Position numbers and translations under genes: made by a program
Notes under the pieces: model-generated
What the model was told of the DNA's origin: nothing
The model's input: only the letters and a program-made list of their open reading frames with translations
The model's database searches: none
In this document: piece after piece, positions 8,644 through 17,435 of the stretch
Layout of the letters: the number at the start of each line of letters is the position of its first letter
Position numbering within the stretch: the stretch's first letter is position 1
Source: Propionibacteriaceae bacterium
GTDB taxonomy: Bacteria; Actinomycetota; Actinomycetes; Propionibacteriales; Propionibacteriaceae
NCBI GenBank assembly: GCA_031261485.1
Contig: JAISJO010000060.1
Coordinates: 1-47,458, forward strand
Length of the DNA stretch: 47,458 bases
Reading direction: 5' to 3'

Positions 8644-9390
8644 GTGTTCGACCTTCGCATCTTCTCCATCCGTGAGTCCCGTCACCGCATCCACAATCCG
8701 CTGACCCAAGCTCAGTTGGCCGACTTCGGCACCAGGCTCGACCTGACTCCAGGCACTCGTATTCTCGACTTGGCCTGCGGTTCCGGTGAATTGCTGTGCA
8801 CCTGGGCGCGCGACCACCAAGTCACCGGGCTAGGCGTGGACCTCAACCCCGACTTCCTCGCCCACGCCCGCGCCCGCGCCGACGAACTCGGCGTCACCGG
8901 CGCGGTGCGGTTCGTCGAGGCTGATGCCTCCGGGTACGCCAGCGATGAGCCCGTCGATGTCGCCGCTTGCGTAGGCGCGACCTGGATCGGCGGCGGAGTG
9001 CCCGGCACACTCGATCTGCTCGGCCGAAGCCTCACACCGGGTGGAATGATGCTGGTCGGTGAGCCGTACTGGCGCACCGTTCCCACCACACCCGAGGCGC
9101 TGGCGGGGTGTGAGGTGTCAACTGCCGAGGACTACCTGACTCTGCCCGACCTGCTGGCCTCCTTCGACGCACAGGGCTATGACGTGGTCGATATGATCTG
9201 CGCGACCGAGGAGTCTTGGGACCGTTACCAGGCGCCACAGTGGCTGACCATGCGCCGCTGGGCCGACACTCACCCCGATCACGAACTACACAACGAGATC
9301 CGCCGCCTGTTGACCGCCGAACCGCAGCAGTATGCCGCCTACACGCGCGCCTACTTCGGATGGGGAGTGTTCGCGCTCATCGCCCGATAG
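8644..9390 (+). CDS. Class I SAM-dependent methyltransferase
   Basis: Cytoplasmic S-adenosylmethionine-dependent methyltransferase of 248 aa with a Rossmann fold. Motif I is ILDLACGSGE at about residues 39-48; the acidic end of strand 2 is in GLGVDLNPDF, and an acidic loop follows (VEADASGY). The C-terminal half has the SAM-MTase pattern GGMMLVGEPYW. The start is GTG at 8644, chosen because AAGGAG lies 8 bases upstream. Its substrate is unknown; small-molecule methyltransferases of this type are common orphan genes. It stands alone, divergent from the second sugar operon and convergent with the GH3 gene. Confidence 0.85.
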   Translation: MFDLRIFSIRESRHRIHNPLTQAQLADFGTRLDLTPGTRILDLACGSGELLCTWARDHQVTGLGVDLNPDFLAHARARADELGVTGAVRFVEADASGYASDEPVDVAACVGATWIGGGVPGTLDLLGRSLTPGGMMLVGEPYWRTVPTTPEALAGCEVSTAEDYLTLPDLLASFDAQGYDVVDMICATEESWDRYQAPQWLTMRRWADTHPDHELHNEIRRLLTAEPQQYAAYTRAYFGWGVFALIAR

Positions 9391-9485
9391 CTGACCACGA
9401 CACGCTGGTGTCGGGCCAGTTTACGATCTGCCCGCCACCAGCAATGCCCCCACAGACGTGTGCTCCCCGAAGGCCACGGACTCGG

Positions 9486-11984
9486 TTACTGATCTATGGT
9501 CGCGGTGAGGCGGATGTCCTCGACGTTGCGACCAATCAGCACACGGTAAGTGCCACTGGGCACGATCCAAGCGTGAGTTGCCTCGTCCCATACTTCGAAG
9601 GCTCTGCGGGCGATGGTGATCTCGGCCCGCGCATGACTTCCGGGCGCGACCTCGACATTGGCGAACCCAGCCAACCAGCGCAGCGGCCTGGGAGTGTCGG
9701 ACGGCGGAGCTTCCAGATACACCTGGACGACCTCGTTACCGCTGCGGGTTCCGGTATTGCTGATTGTCACTGCGACTGTTGCCCCGCCGTCGGGTGCTTG
9801 GCGCACGTCCGCGTCGGCGTACTCCCAGGTCGTCCAGCCCAAACCGAAGCCGAAGGGCCGAGCCGGAGTACGACCCAGGCGGCGCCAACCGCGATAGCCC
9901 ACATCGATGCCATCGGCGTAATCAACCACCAGATCCTCACCCACTGGAATCGCATCGGGCACGGGGACATCGGCGTACGAACCAGGCAGCGTCCAGGGCA
10001 GACGGCCCGACGGTTCTGTCCGACCGGATAGCACATCCGCCACCGGGCGACCGCCCTCCTGACCGGGGAACCATGTCCACAACACCGTGTTCGCCCGATC
10101 CAGCCAGGGCAGAATGACCGGAGCACCCGCGTTGACAATGATCACCGCATCGGGCCTGACAGCCAGAATCTGTTCGACCAGCAGGTCTTGCTCGCCGGGC
10201 AAGTCGAGGTTGCTGCGATCCCAGCCCTCGGATTCGACATCGGCATTGGTGCCGACAATGACAACGGGCAAGTCGACAGCCTTGGCTCGTTCCACGGCGG
10301 CCTTGATCAGTTCGGAAGAGGTCGGCTCGGGCGGGATGTGCTGAATGACAGCCCTGACGAAATGGGACCAATTGTCGCCCGTGTAATACTGCACCTCAGC
10401 TTGCAGTCGGGCCGTGCCTCCGCCGGCCACGGCCTTACCGTAAGAAGGGACGTTGCGGTGTTGAGAGCGGAGGTACACCTGGTCAGAGGTCAGTTTCTCG
10501 TCGCTGGCCGATACTAGGTCGTCGTTGACCCTGACGATGTGGGCACCCGGCATGGCCGCACCCACCCAATGCTCGCCTGGCTCCGGGATGGCGATATCTG
10601 TTGTCAGACGTACGGTGGCTGTCTCGTGGGGCAAGGGCTCTTTGGAGAAGATGTCGGGGTCTTGCCAGGTCGTCTCCATCAAGACCGTGCCGTCGTCGGC
10701 CAGCGCTTCCACATGGATGCCGGGCTCGTCGGTGACGGGGTTGGTCAGGCGGTCCGCGTGTGCCGTGGGTGGATTGACGCGGGCGCGTGTGCCTTCGATG
10801 ACTTCCACTGTCGCGTTGGGGAAGGCAAGAGAGAACGCTTCTTTGGCGGTGTATGTGCGTTCCGGGTTGACCAATGCGGAACCGCCGCCCTGGACGAAGG
10901 TGTTGACGGCGTTCGGCCCGATGAGGGCGATGCTGCCGATGGTTTCGGGGACCGGGACTGGCAAAGCGTCATTCTTGTTGGCGAGTACGACGACCGCGCG
11001 AGCCGCCAAGGTTCGGATGAAGTCATCGGCGTCGGCGACTGCATGGGCTGGGGTCGCCGGTTCGTACCCGTCCAACGCGCCTACCCTACTGGCCAGCAGG
11101 AGAATGCGAAGTACCTTGTCATCGATGTGTTCCTCACTGACTAGACCGTCCTGGACGGCTTTCAGGAGTTGCCCGGATGACCAAGGTCCAGCAGGCCCAG
11201 GCATGACCAAGTCCAGGCCGCCGAGGGCCGGTTCGACAGTGGTCTTGGTGGCTGTCCAGTCGGAGACCACCAGGCCGTCGTACCCCCATTCGTCTTTCAA
11301 TATCTCGGTCAGAAGGTGGTGGTGGGCCACAGCGGGGGCCGATTCCACGCCATCGTCGAGGCGGTTGTACGAGGCCATGATCGACCAGGCGCCCGAGGAC
11401 GTGCAGGCTTTTTCGAAGGGCGCCATGTACACCTCGCGCAACCCCTGTTCGCTGACACGGGAGAGGTATTCGGTGCGCAGGGTCTCCGAGTCGTTGGCGA
11501 TGAAATGCTTGACGCAGACGCCAATCCCCTCGCCCTGGATGCCGTCGATGATGGCACACCCAATCTCGGCGGAGAGTAGGGGATCCTCCGATTGTGCCTC
11601 GAAATGTCGGCCTCCGACAGGGGTTCGCTGGATGTTCACGACCGGGGCCAGGATGACGTCGACCCCGTGGCGCTTCGCCTCTTCGGCGTGTACCGACCCA
11701 GCCTTTACCGCCAGGTCCCGATCCCAGGTGGCCGCAATGGCCGTTGGGTTGGGCAGTGATATCGAGTGCTCGTCCTCGATGACTTCCTCACCCCTGATTC
11801 CCGTCGGCCCGTCTGAAACCACAACCTCCCGAAGCCCGATCTGCGGTCGCGCGTACAACCTCCAATGCGTCTTACCTGTCAGGAGTTCGCACTTCTCTTC
11901 CAGAGTCAGCTTGGCCAGTCTCGCCCTCAGGTCCTCCGAGAAGGAAGGGTTGGGACGCGGAGCAGATGGCAATGTGGTAATCAC
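9486..11984 (-). CDS. Glycoside hydrolase family 3 beta-glycosidase with PA14-type insert
   Basis: Exo-acting retaining beta-glycosidase, 832 aa, without a signal peptide, so it probably acts in the cytoplasm on imported oligosaccharides. The N-terminal GH3 barrel spans about residues 20-300, with the KHFIAND motif near residue 159 and the nucleophile Asp242 in GLVVSDW. The C-terminal alpha/beta domain is split by a PA14-like beta insert (about 412-548). A fibronectin III-like domain ends the protein (about 735-825). This architecture is known for beta-glucosidases and also for beta-xylosidases or galactosidases, so specificity is open. The GTG start at 11984 has a modest GAGG site upstream. 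Neighbouring importers and xylose genes suggest a role in plant glycan or xylo-oligosaccharide use, by inference. Confidence 0.93.
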   Translation of the reverse strand: MITTLPSAPRPNPSFSEDLRARLAKLTLEEKCELLTGKTHWRLYARPQIGLREVVVSDGPTGIRGEEVIEDEHSISLPNPTAIAATWDRDLAVKAGSVHAEEAKRHGVDVILAPVVNIQRTPVGGRHFEAQSEDPLLSAEIGCAIIDGIQGEGIGVCVKHFIANDSETLRTEYLSRVSEQGLREVYMAPFEKACTSSGAWSIMASYNRLDDGVESAPAVAHHHLLTEILKDEWGYDGLVVSDWTATKTTVEPALGGLDLVMPGPAGPWSSGQLLKAVQDGLVSEEHIDDKVLRILLLASRVGALDGYEPATPAHAVADADDFIRTLAARAVVVLANKNDALPVPVPETIGSIALIGPNAVNTFVQGGGSALVNPERTYTAKEAFSLAFPNATVEVIEGTRARVNPPTAHADRLTNPVTDEPGIHVEALADDGTVLMETTWQDPDIFSKEPLPHETATVRLTTDIAIPEPGEHWVGAAMPGAHIVRVNDDLVSASDEKLTSDQVYLRSQHRNVPSYGKAVAGGGTARLQAEVQYYTGDNWSHFVRAVIQHIPPEPTSSELIKAAVERAKAVDLPVVIVGTNADVESEGWDRSNLDLPGEQDLLVEQILAVRPDAVIIVNAGAPVILPWLDRANTVLWTWFPGQEGGRPVADVLSGRTEPSGRLPWTLPGSYADVPVPDAIPVGEDLVVDYADGIDVGYRGWRRLGRTPARPFGFGLGWTTWEYADADVRQAPDGGATVAVTISNTGTRSGNEVVQVYLEAPPSDTPRPLRWLAGFANVEVAPGSHARAEITIARRAFEVWDEATHAWIVPSGTYRVLIGRNVEDIRLTATIDQ

Positions 11985-12104
11985 GGTGGGGCCTCTTCAT
12001 GATGGGACAACGGCGATGCTGTCGCTTAGGTATGAAGGTAGGACTGTGCTCAGCAATCTGTCAAGCATGTGTCACTGGTTCCCACTGGGGACTTGGTCAG
12101 TGCT

Positions 12105-12536
12105 TCACTGGCGGCCAAGCAGTTCGCTCGCGGTACAAACCCGAAGACCGTGTGCCTCCGCAACTCGTGCCATGGCTAGGTCATATGTGACCAGGGCCGC
12201 CACGTCGCTCTGGATTGCTAATGCGGTTGCGAGATGGAGCGCGTCAAGGCTCTTCAGCGTCTCTGGAATACTCTCTGCCGAACTTAGGATGGCATCGCTG
12301 AGGCGGACCAGGGACACTCTGGTCAGCATCGCCTCAATGCCAGGCCGCGGGTCCACGCCGCCGTGAACTTTGTTTGCCAAACGGATGCCAACCCGGCGGG
12401 CCTCCAGACGAAGCACCTCTGAACTGACAAGCTCGTTCCCCTGCGTGCCATGTACAAGGTCGCGACAAGCCTGATGGTCGCTGGAATTGGACAGCAAGCC
12501 TCGTAGAAATGCTGACGTGTCAATGTAAACGATCAC
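12105..12536 (-). CDS. vapC: PIN-domain toxin, VapC family
   Basis: Probable Mg-dependent endoribonuclease toxin of 143 aa. The PIN active-site acidic residues are visible: Asp6 in VYIDTSAF, Glu40 or Glu45 in SSEVLRLE, Asp98 in LDALHLATA and Asp119 in TYDLAMA. The GTG start at 12536 overlaps the antitoxin stop as GTGA, the usual coupled order of antitoxin then toxin. The RNA target (tRNA or rRNA in characterised VapCs) is unknown. All key residues are present, so it looks functional. Confidence 0.92.
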   Translation of the reverse strand: MIVYIDTSAFLRGLLSNSSDHQACRDLVHGTQGNELVSSEVLRLEARRVGIRLANKVHGGVDPRPGIEAMLTRVSLVRLSDAILSSAESIPETLKSLDALHLATALAIQSDVAALVTYDLAMARVAEAHGLRVCTASELLGRQ

Positions 12537-12796
12537 AATGCCTCGCCACGCTCATCATCAAGCAATTCATCAACCCCGATGTCGATGCTCACCGGTTCCC
12601 ATTCCGGTCCTGGCTGGGCCATGATGACCTGTCCATCAGTCACGAGCTCTTCGTACGCCCCGGTCGGTGTGAATGGAATCAACCTGGCCACAGGGCGGCC
12701 CCGCGAGGCGATAACAAGGTGCTCGCCAGCGCTCGCCCGCTGCAGGACGGCAGAAGTGTTTTGATTCAGCTCACGCACAGAAATGGCAAGTGACAT
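12533..12796 (-). CDS. Phd/YefM-family antitoxin
   Basis: Antitoxin of 87 aa with the Phd/YefM N-terminal DNA-binding fold (SVRELNQNTSAVLQRASAGE, then IASRGRPVARLIPF). The C-terminal third is variable and should bind the VapC toxin encoded next. The ATG at 12796 begins the conserved fold directly. A 13-bp perfect palindrome lies 17 bp upstream and fits autorepression by the complex. A family B repeat begins 78 bp upstream. Confidence 0.92.
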   Translation of the reverse strand: MSLAISVRELNQNTSAVLQRASAGEHLVIASRGRPVARLIPFTPTGAYEELVTDGQVIMAQPGPEWEPVSIDIGVDELLDDERGEAL

Positions 12797-12812
12797 AAGT
12801 CCAGCGTACCAT

Positions 12813-12825
12813 CATGTCAGACATG
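12813..12825 (-). promoter_or_regulatory. Palindromic operator of the phd-vapC pair
   Basis: CATGTC-A-GACATG, a perfect 13-bp palindrome 17 bp before the antitoxin start. Position and symmetry fit the autoregulatory site of a Phd-type antitoxin. Confidence 0.5.
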
Positions 12826-12873
12826 GTTCTACAACTATCGCCAATCTCTGGCCCTCCAATGCAAGGATGCCAG

Positions 12874-13017
12874 CCGACTTTGGCCTACTCCGTGCGACTG
12901 GGTAAGCGCCATTCGGTCTAGGTGCAAAGTTCGCCAATTCCGAGGCCGATTTCGGGTTGAGTTTGATCCAACACCGACACGGGGCTCCAGTAATGCACGG
13001 AAGTGGCCAAACTTGAA
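12874..13017 (+). repeat. Family B dispersed repeat, copy B1
   Basis: About 144 bp, beginning with GACTTTGGCCTA and ending with GTGGCCAAACTTGAAC, a terminal inverted repeat. An internal GCAAAGTTCGCC...TTCCGAGGCC segment is shared with copies B2 (25325-25470) and B3 (46888-47034). No start-to-stop gene explains it; the minus-strand open frame 12835-13425 across it has no domain and overlaps the ROK gene. It fills most of the gap between the ROK gene and the antitoxin. Confidence 0.75.
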
Positions 13018-13174
13018 CGAGCAGACTTCCGCAGGAAGTCCTACGACACGAAGTGCCTTGTCACGAACCCTTCCGCAATGTCTACTGTGGCGGAGGAAAA
13101 TGCCGAACTCCTCTAGCACCTGGTAGCGAGGGTACCCACGCGATGCGACGAGACTGACGAGGAACCGCCGCTCT

Positions 13175-13264
13175 CCTGCCCCTACCCCCAAACTAGGGAG
13201 GTGGTCGACTGGGGAACTCCGACCTATGGGTTGTTCGCCCCTTACCCCCAAACGAGGGAGGCGG
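13175..13264. repeat. 60-bp-period direct repeat of the ROK gene 3' end
   Basis: About 28 bp containing the last codons and stop of the ROK gene (13235-13264) is repeated exactly 60 bp downstream (13175-13204) with about 4 mismatches. Both copies spell SLVWG then a stop on the minus strand. This may be a remnant of a short duplication. Confidence 0.6.
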
Positions 13265-14513
13265 GGTTGGCCATGATGGGGTCTAGGGCGGCCATCGCGC
13301 CTCCGGTGATGGCGGGGTACGACCCGGCTGTGCTGGCACGTACGGACAACTCGGAGCCGACCCAGCGGGAGGCGAGCACGCGCGAGGACAGTTGTTTCAT
13401 GAGGCCTGGCGCGAGCGCATCGCACAGGGGTGCGAAGTCACCGCCGAGGACCACGCAGTTCACGTCCACGAGGTTCATGCAGTTGGCCAAGGCGACTCCT
13501 AAGGCGTCTGCGGCTGCCTCGACTGCACCTACCGCCCGCTTATTACCCCTGGTCAACGCGGATACGAGGTCGGCGACATCGGAACGGTCGCCCAAACCTG
13601 CCGCCTCCATCAGCGAGCGCTTGCCCGCGTACATCTCCAGGCACCCAGCCGAACCACAGGCGCACAACGGTCCCGCCGGGTCGACGGCGACGTGCCCGAT
13701 TTCTCCGGCCCAGCCGTGCAATCCGGAGAACACCCGCCCATCGACCACGATGGCAGCGCCGATGCCGACCTCGCCGGACACGTAGATGAACGACGAACCC
13801 TTGTGCGCGTCGATTTCCACACGGGCTGCAAGATTTGCTTCATTGTCTGTCGTCAGATTCTCGACAAGGAGGGTGTGCAAGAGTGTCCGGGCGGAGGCAG
13901 CGGAGTGGTCAAGGCCCTTCAATGCAGACGCGAGGACCGCTCGTACATCGACGTCGCGCCAGCCGAGATTGGGGGCGAGGCGCAGGGGTCCAGCGGGGTG
14001 GTCGGCGATACCGGGGAGGGCCAGACTCGCGCCCACCAAACGTACTCCCGCCCGGTCCAAGGCCTTCACCTCGTGGGCAACGCGGTGTACCAGGGACCCA
14101 AGCACAGCCTCAGGCTCGGACCCGCGCAGGTTCTCGCGCGCGATGGATTCAGTCAGGACCCGCCCAGATATGTCGATGGCCCGCAGGCCCAGGAAGTCCA
14201 CATTCACTTCTAAGCCCAGGGCCGCAACAGTGGATTCCGCCAGGCGCAAAGGGATGGCCGGACGACCTGCTCGTTGCGACGAAATAGGGTCTCCTTCGAC
14301 CACCAAACCAGCATCGATCAAGGTCCCGACAAGGGAAGACACAGTCGCTTTTGTGAGGCCAGTCGTGTCCGCGATATCTGCCCTGGAGGGAGGGTCGTCG
14401 AGGGCCGCCTCACGTACATGCGAGAAGACGAGCGACAGGTTGTGCTCGCGCAAAGACCGCTGCCCGGCGCGTGTCATCGCACCTGCTGTGAGGGCGGAAC
14501 TGCGCTGAATCAT
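13242..14513 (-). CDS. xylR: ROK-family regulator, XylR-like
   Basis: ROK-family repressor of 423 aa, divergent from the xylose isomerase gene. The N-terminal winged helix-turn-helix covers about residues 40-85 (SRADIADTTGLTKATVSSLV). The ROK domain carries the zinc site GEIGH...CACGSAGCLE, intact. ATG at 14513 has AGGAAGA upstream. Its place opposite xylA argues for control of xylose use with xylose as inducer, as in XylR proteins of this family; this is inference from context. It is only distantly similar to the ROK regulator at 3270-4541. A 28-bp duplication of its 3' end lies just downstream. Confidence 0.88.
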   Translation of the reverse strand: MIQRSSALTAGAMTRAGQRSLREHNLSLVFSHVREAALDDPPSRADIADTTGLTKATVSSLVGTLIDAGLVVEGDPISSQRAGRPAIPLRLAESTVAALGLEVNVDFLGLRAIDISGRVLTESIARENLRGSEPEAVLGSLVHRVAHEVKALDRAGVRLVGASLALPGIADHPAGPLRLAPNLGWRDVDVRAVLASALKGLDHSAASARTLLHTLLVENLTTDNEANLAARVEIDAHKGSSFIYVSGEVGIGAAIVVDGRVFSGLHGWAGEIGHVAVDPAGPLCACGSAGCLEMYAGKRSLMEAAGLGDRSDVADLVSALTRGNKRAVGAVEAAADALGVALANCMNLVDVNCVVLGGDFAPLCDALAPGLMKQLSSRVLASRWVGSELSVRASTAGSYPAITGGAMAALDPIMANPASLVWG

Positions 14514-14623
14514 GTGGTCTTCCTCGGTCGAACATGGTCAGTCTAGTGTCTTGTGCCAAATCGCTGGAGTTGCTGGCCTCTTTGGGACCACTGGTTGCTG
14601 ATCAACCGTCGACCAAGCTATCT

Positions 14624-14771
14624 GTCATTCTGCGCGAAGTCGCACAAGCGATTGAGCCGAGAGACGCGAAGCTCGCTTCGTGGCCGAGGCGATTGAAGCT
14701 TGTTGCAGGCGCGAAGCGCCGAACAGTATCTACACTTGCTAGATGGATTCTGCGACTTCGCGCAGAATGAC
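14624..14771 (+). repeat. Family A dispersed repeat, full copy A1
   Basis: 148 bp bounded by perfect 21-bp terminal inverted repeats (left end G + TCATTCTGCGCGAAGTCGCA). The interior has further hairpins such as GGCGCGAAGCGCC. A second full copy in inverse orientation is at 36899-37049, roughly 90% identical by eye. No transposase is encoded. It sits between xylR and xylA. Confidence 0.9.
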
Positions 14772-14794
14772 GATGTGGGCTGAATGCTCACTTG

Positions 14795-14822
14795 TAAACA
14801 GCCCCCGAATGGAATATGTTTA
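14795..14822. promoter_or_regulatory. Candidate xylose operator
   Basis: TAAACA and TGTTTA form an inverted repeat with a 16-bp spacer, 44 bp before the xylA start. The TGTTTA/TAAACA half-sites resemble those reported for XylR-type ROK proteins, but the long spacer is unusual. Low confidence. Confidence 0.3.
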
Positions 14823-14865
14823 TCCATAGAACTATTTCATCGGATGCTCCAAGGAGGCTTCATCC

Positions 14866-16056
14866 ATGTCCATTCCCACACCTACACGCGACGACCATTT
14901 CTCGTTCGGAATGTGGACCATCAACTGGCCCGCACAAGACCAGTTCGGCTCCGCCACCCGCGCCATGATGGACCCTGTGTACATCGTCCACAAGCTCGCC
15001 GAAATCGGCGCATGGGGCATCACGTTCCATGACGACGACCTCGTCCCCTTCGGCACCTCTGACGCTGAGCGCGACAAGATCATTGCCGGCTTCAAGAAGG
15101 CACTCGCCGACACTGGCATTGTCTGCGAAATGGTGACCACGAATACCTTCTCCCACCCGCTGTTCAAGGACGGCGCTTTCACATCTAACGACCGCCGAGT
15201 GCGCCGCTTCGGCCTGCGCAAGGTCCTGCGCAACGTGGATCTCGCCGCCGAACTGGGCGCGACAACGTTCGTTATGTGGGGCGGGCGCGAGGGCGCTGAG
15301 TACGACACCTCCAAGGACTACAACGCGGCGCTCGACCGTTACGCCGAAGGTCTCGACACCGTCGCTGGTTACATCAAGTCCCAGGGGTACAAGCTGCGCA
15401 TCGGCCTAGAGCCCAAGCCGAACGAACCGCGCGGCGACATCCTCCTGCCGACCGTCGGCCATGCCATCGCGTTCATCGACCGGCTCGACAATGGCGACAT
15501 CGTGGGCCTGAACCCCGAAGTCGGCCACGAGCAGATGGCGTGCCTCAATTACACTGTCGGCATCGCCCAGGCTTTGTGGTGCGGCAAGCTGTTCCACATC
15601 GACCTCAACGGCCAGAAGTCCATCAAGTACGACCAGGACCTCGTCTTCGGCCATGGCGATCTCATGAGCGCTTTCGGCACTGTCGACCTGCTGGAGAACG
15701 GCTTTCCGAACGGCGGTCCCACCTACACCGGCGCGCGCCACTTCGATTACAAACCGAGCCGCACCGAGGACGAAGAGGGCGTGTGGGAGTCCGCGAAGGC
15801 AAACATGGCCATGTACCTCCTGCTCAAGGAACGCGCCAAGGCCTTCCGCGCCGACTCCGAGACGCAGGACCTGCTCAAGTCCTCCGGCGTGTACGGTCTG
15901 GCTGAGCCGACGCTGGCCCCCGGCGAGAGCCTCGAATCCTTCATCGCCGACCGCTCCACCTTCGAGGACGTCGACCCTGAAGAGCTGGCTGACCGCGGGT
16001 ACGGTTTCGTCCGCCTCAACCAGATTGCCACCGAGTACCTCCTGGGTGCTAGGTAA
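14866..16056 (+). CDS. xylA: Xylose isomerase
   Basis: Cytoplasmic metal-dependent enzyme that converts D-xylose to D-xylulose (and glucose to fructose), 396 aa, the size of the short actinobacterial class. Catalytic and metal residues are visible: His55 in [12 protein letters not shown], Glu182 and Lys184 in [11 protein letters not shown], Glu218 and His221 in NPEVGHEQM, and Asp246 in HIDLNGQK. Start is ATG with AAGGAGG 7 bases upstream. It is divergent from the ROK regulator and followed by a strong hairpin terminator, so it is monocistronic. Its usual partner xylB lies 6.7 kb downstream, beyond a toxin-antitoxin pair and three propeller genes. Confidence 0.97.
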   Translation: MSIPTPTRDDHFSFGMWTINWPAQDQFGSATRAMMDPVYIVHKLAEIGAWGITFHDDDLVPFGTSDAERDKIIAGFKKALADTGIVCEMVTTNTFSHPLFKDGAFTSNDRRVRRFGLRKVLRNVDLAAELGATTFVMWGGREGAEYDTSKDYNAALDRYAEGLDTVAGYIKSQGYKLRIGLEPKPNEPRGDILLPTVGHAIAFIDRLDNGDIVGLNPEVGHEQMACLNYTVGIAQALWCGKLFHIDLNGQKSIKYDQDLVFGHGDLMSAFGTVDLLENGFPNGGPTYTGARHFDYKPSRTEDEEGVWESAKANMAMYLLLKERAKAFRADSETQDLLKSSGVYGLAEPTLAPGESLESFIADRSTFEDVDPEELADRGYGFVRLNQIATEYLLGAR

Positions 16057-16110
16057 GCACGTCGTTTGTGGTGTGGCCTACCGATTCGGGACACACCACG
16101 TGCCGGGCTG

Positions 16111-16160
16111 AACGCCATCTGCGTGTACACAAGGGAAGGGTGTACACGCGGGTGGCGTTT
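16111..16160 (+). terminator. Large hairpin terminator between xylA and tacT
   Basis: Twenty-base arms with three central mismatches: AACGCCA-TCT-GCGTGTACAC pairs with GTGTACACGC-GGG-TGGCGTT around a 9-base loop. Only a short T run follows. It lies between convergent genes and could serve both directions. Confidence 0.6.
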
Positions 16161-16228
16161 GTGCGTTGTGGGGCGGGACCGGGGACTCATGCCGAAATCT
16201 CAGGAAACAACGAGAACTTCTCTCGACA

Positions 16229-16741
16229 CTATCGTTGACCGTCGAAATAGCGGGACAATACCTTGATTGGAACCATGAGTTGAAGCGGGTCGACAGGAGA
16301 CGTGAGAAAGTCACCGTGGGCCAGATAGAACAATTTGGCATTCTCGTCTCGACAATGGACAAGAACAGCAGCCGCTGCTATCGATTCGCTCAACCCGATG
16401 GCCCGTACTAGACAATCGCGCAGCATGCCAATGCCAAGACCACGCCCGTGCCAGGTGCTGTCAACCGCCAAGCGGGCCAATAAGACGCACGGGATTTGTG
16501 AAGGCCGACGGTTAGGATTGATGCCTTGCGGTGCGGCATTCTTCGACACCGCAGCCATGCAAATCGCGTAATACCCCACAACACGCCCACTATCGACCGT
16601 GACATAAGTTGTAGCGTTGTGAGCCGCCTGATTCTCCCATGCGAAACGTGTCAGCCACTGATCCAATTCAGGAACGCCACAATCGAACCCCTCCACAACG
16701 TCATGTCGGGCCAGTTTGCGCGGGGAAACCAAACCTGTCAT
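16229..16741 (-). CDS. tacT: GNAT acetyltransferase toxin, TacT/AtaT family
   Basis: Toxin of 170 aa with the GNAT fold. Family members acetylate the amino group of charged tRNA using acetyl-CoA and block translation. The acetyl-CoA loop is LARLAVDSTWHGRGLGIGML, with the RGxG pattern. The C-terminal YLAHGDF...SPVDPLQLM is typical of the family, with the conserved Tyr in LFYLAHG. ATG at 16741 overlaps the antitoxin stop as ATGA. The active-site features look intact. Confidence 0.9.
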   Translation of the reverse strand: MTGLVSPRKLARHDVVEGFDCGVPELDQWLTRFAWENQAAHNATTYVTVDSGRVVGYYAICMAAVSKNAAPQGINPNRRPSQIPCVLLARLAVDSTWHGRGLGIGMLRDCLVRAIGLSESIAAAAVLVHCRDENAKLFYLAHGDFLTSPVDPLQLMVPIKVLSRYFDGQR

Positions 16742-17037
16742 TCAGCATCAAACACCAGCGGGCGTGCGAACAACCCGTCAAACCGTGGCGTGGGGGCAAC
16801 CGGGGCATCAAGTAGACGCTCAAACTCGGCGAACTGTTCCTCAGAAACCGTGAACCACCGCCGGTCAGCAAGAACCCTCTCTGCTTGCTCAACTGCACTA
16901 GTCAACACAAAATCAGTCATCGTTCGATCCGTGGCCTCAGCCGCACGACGCAGAACCGCCTCCTGCCGTTTGGTCGCGCGAAGATTGATCCGCTGCTCCC
17001 TCCCAGGACGCTCCAACACACTCGACCCAGTGCCCAT
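16738..17037 (-). CDS. tacA: DUF1778 antitoxin, TacA family
   Basis: Ribbon-helix-helix antitoxin of 99 aa. The N-terminus contains RINLRATKRQEAVLRRAAE, the beta-strand and helix of the DUF1778 fold. The C-terminus (FAEFERLLDAPVAPTPRFDG) is the typical toxin-neutralising tail. I chose ATG at 17037 because GGAGGG lies 7 bases upstream; the in-frame GTG at 17043 is too close to that site. Coupled to tacT by a 4-bp overlap. A 19-bp palindrome upstream is the likely autoregulatory operator. Confidence 0.9.
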   Translation of the reverse strand: MGTGSSVLERPGREQRINLRATKRQEAVLRRAAEATDRTMTDFVLTSAVEQAERVLADRRWFTVSEEQFAEFERLLDAPVAPTPRFDGLFARPLVFDAE

Positions 17038-17061
17038 GTCCACACCCTCCAGCTATCAGTC

Positions 17062-17080
17062 GTGAGTACAGTGTACTCAC
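17062..17080 (-). promoter_or_regulatory. Palindromic operator of tacAT
   Basis: GTGAGTACAGTGTACTCAC has perfect 9-bp arms around one base and lies 25 bp before the tacA start. RHH antitoxins bind short palindromes of this sort. Confidence 0.65.
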
Positions 17081-17330
17081 AAACTGGGATCATGCACAAG
17101 CCTTCGGCCCCCTGGTTACGTTCGTCACCATGTACTCTCAGTCCACTTCCACTGTCGCGTTCAGGCGAAGGCCCCAGCGTTCGTCGAGGCTGCCGGTCAG
17201 GGGCAGCGCCGGATGAAGGCGCGAAGGGGATGACGGCAATTGAGCGACAGGCTTTGCGAGGGTGTCGAGGCGATGCTCAGTGAACCGTTCGACGATTCTT
17301 CGGGTTGTCCTTCGTCTGCGGTAAAGGGTC

Positions 17331-17359
17331 TTGACTTGCAATTACGCCCCCATTACCTT
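17331..17359 (+). promoter_or_regulatory. Promoter of first propeller gene
   Basis: TTGACT, 17-bp spacer, TACCTT. The same arrangement with nearly the same spacer sequence precedes the two paralogous genes (18975 and 20925), which supports it as the functional promoter. A conserved GTAAAGGGTC lies just upstream. The stretch 17081-17330 holds no gene that I can support. Confidence 0.7.
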
Positions 17360-17373
17360 TATTTCTAGGGAAA

Positions 17374-17412
17374 CTGGGTCAGTGCCGACCTGGGCATCCG
17401 CGTGCTGGATGT
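17374..17412 (+). ncRNA. Two-hairpin structured 5' leader, copy 1
   Basis: Hairpin I pairs CTGGGTC with GACCTGG (two G-U wobbles). Hairpin II pairs GCATCC with GGATGT. The two other copies keep both stems with compensatory changes. It starts about 9 bases after the expected transcription start and ends 23 bases before the ATG. A regulatory role is inferred. Confidence 0.5.
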
Positions 17413-17435
17413 ACCCTGATTGAAAGGGATACTAG

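Noticed and set aside
10525-12366. Plus-strand open frame of 613 codons opposite the GH3 and vapC genes
   Set aside because: Antisense to two well-supported genes, no ribosome site, low-complexity Ser/Arg/Thr composition.
12835-13425. Minus-strand open frame of 196 codons across copy B1
   Set aside because: It overlaps the xylR-like gene in another frame and translates the repeat; no domain is visible.
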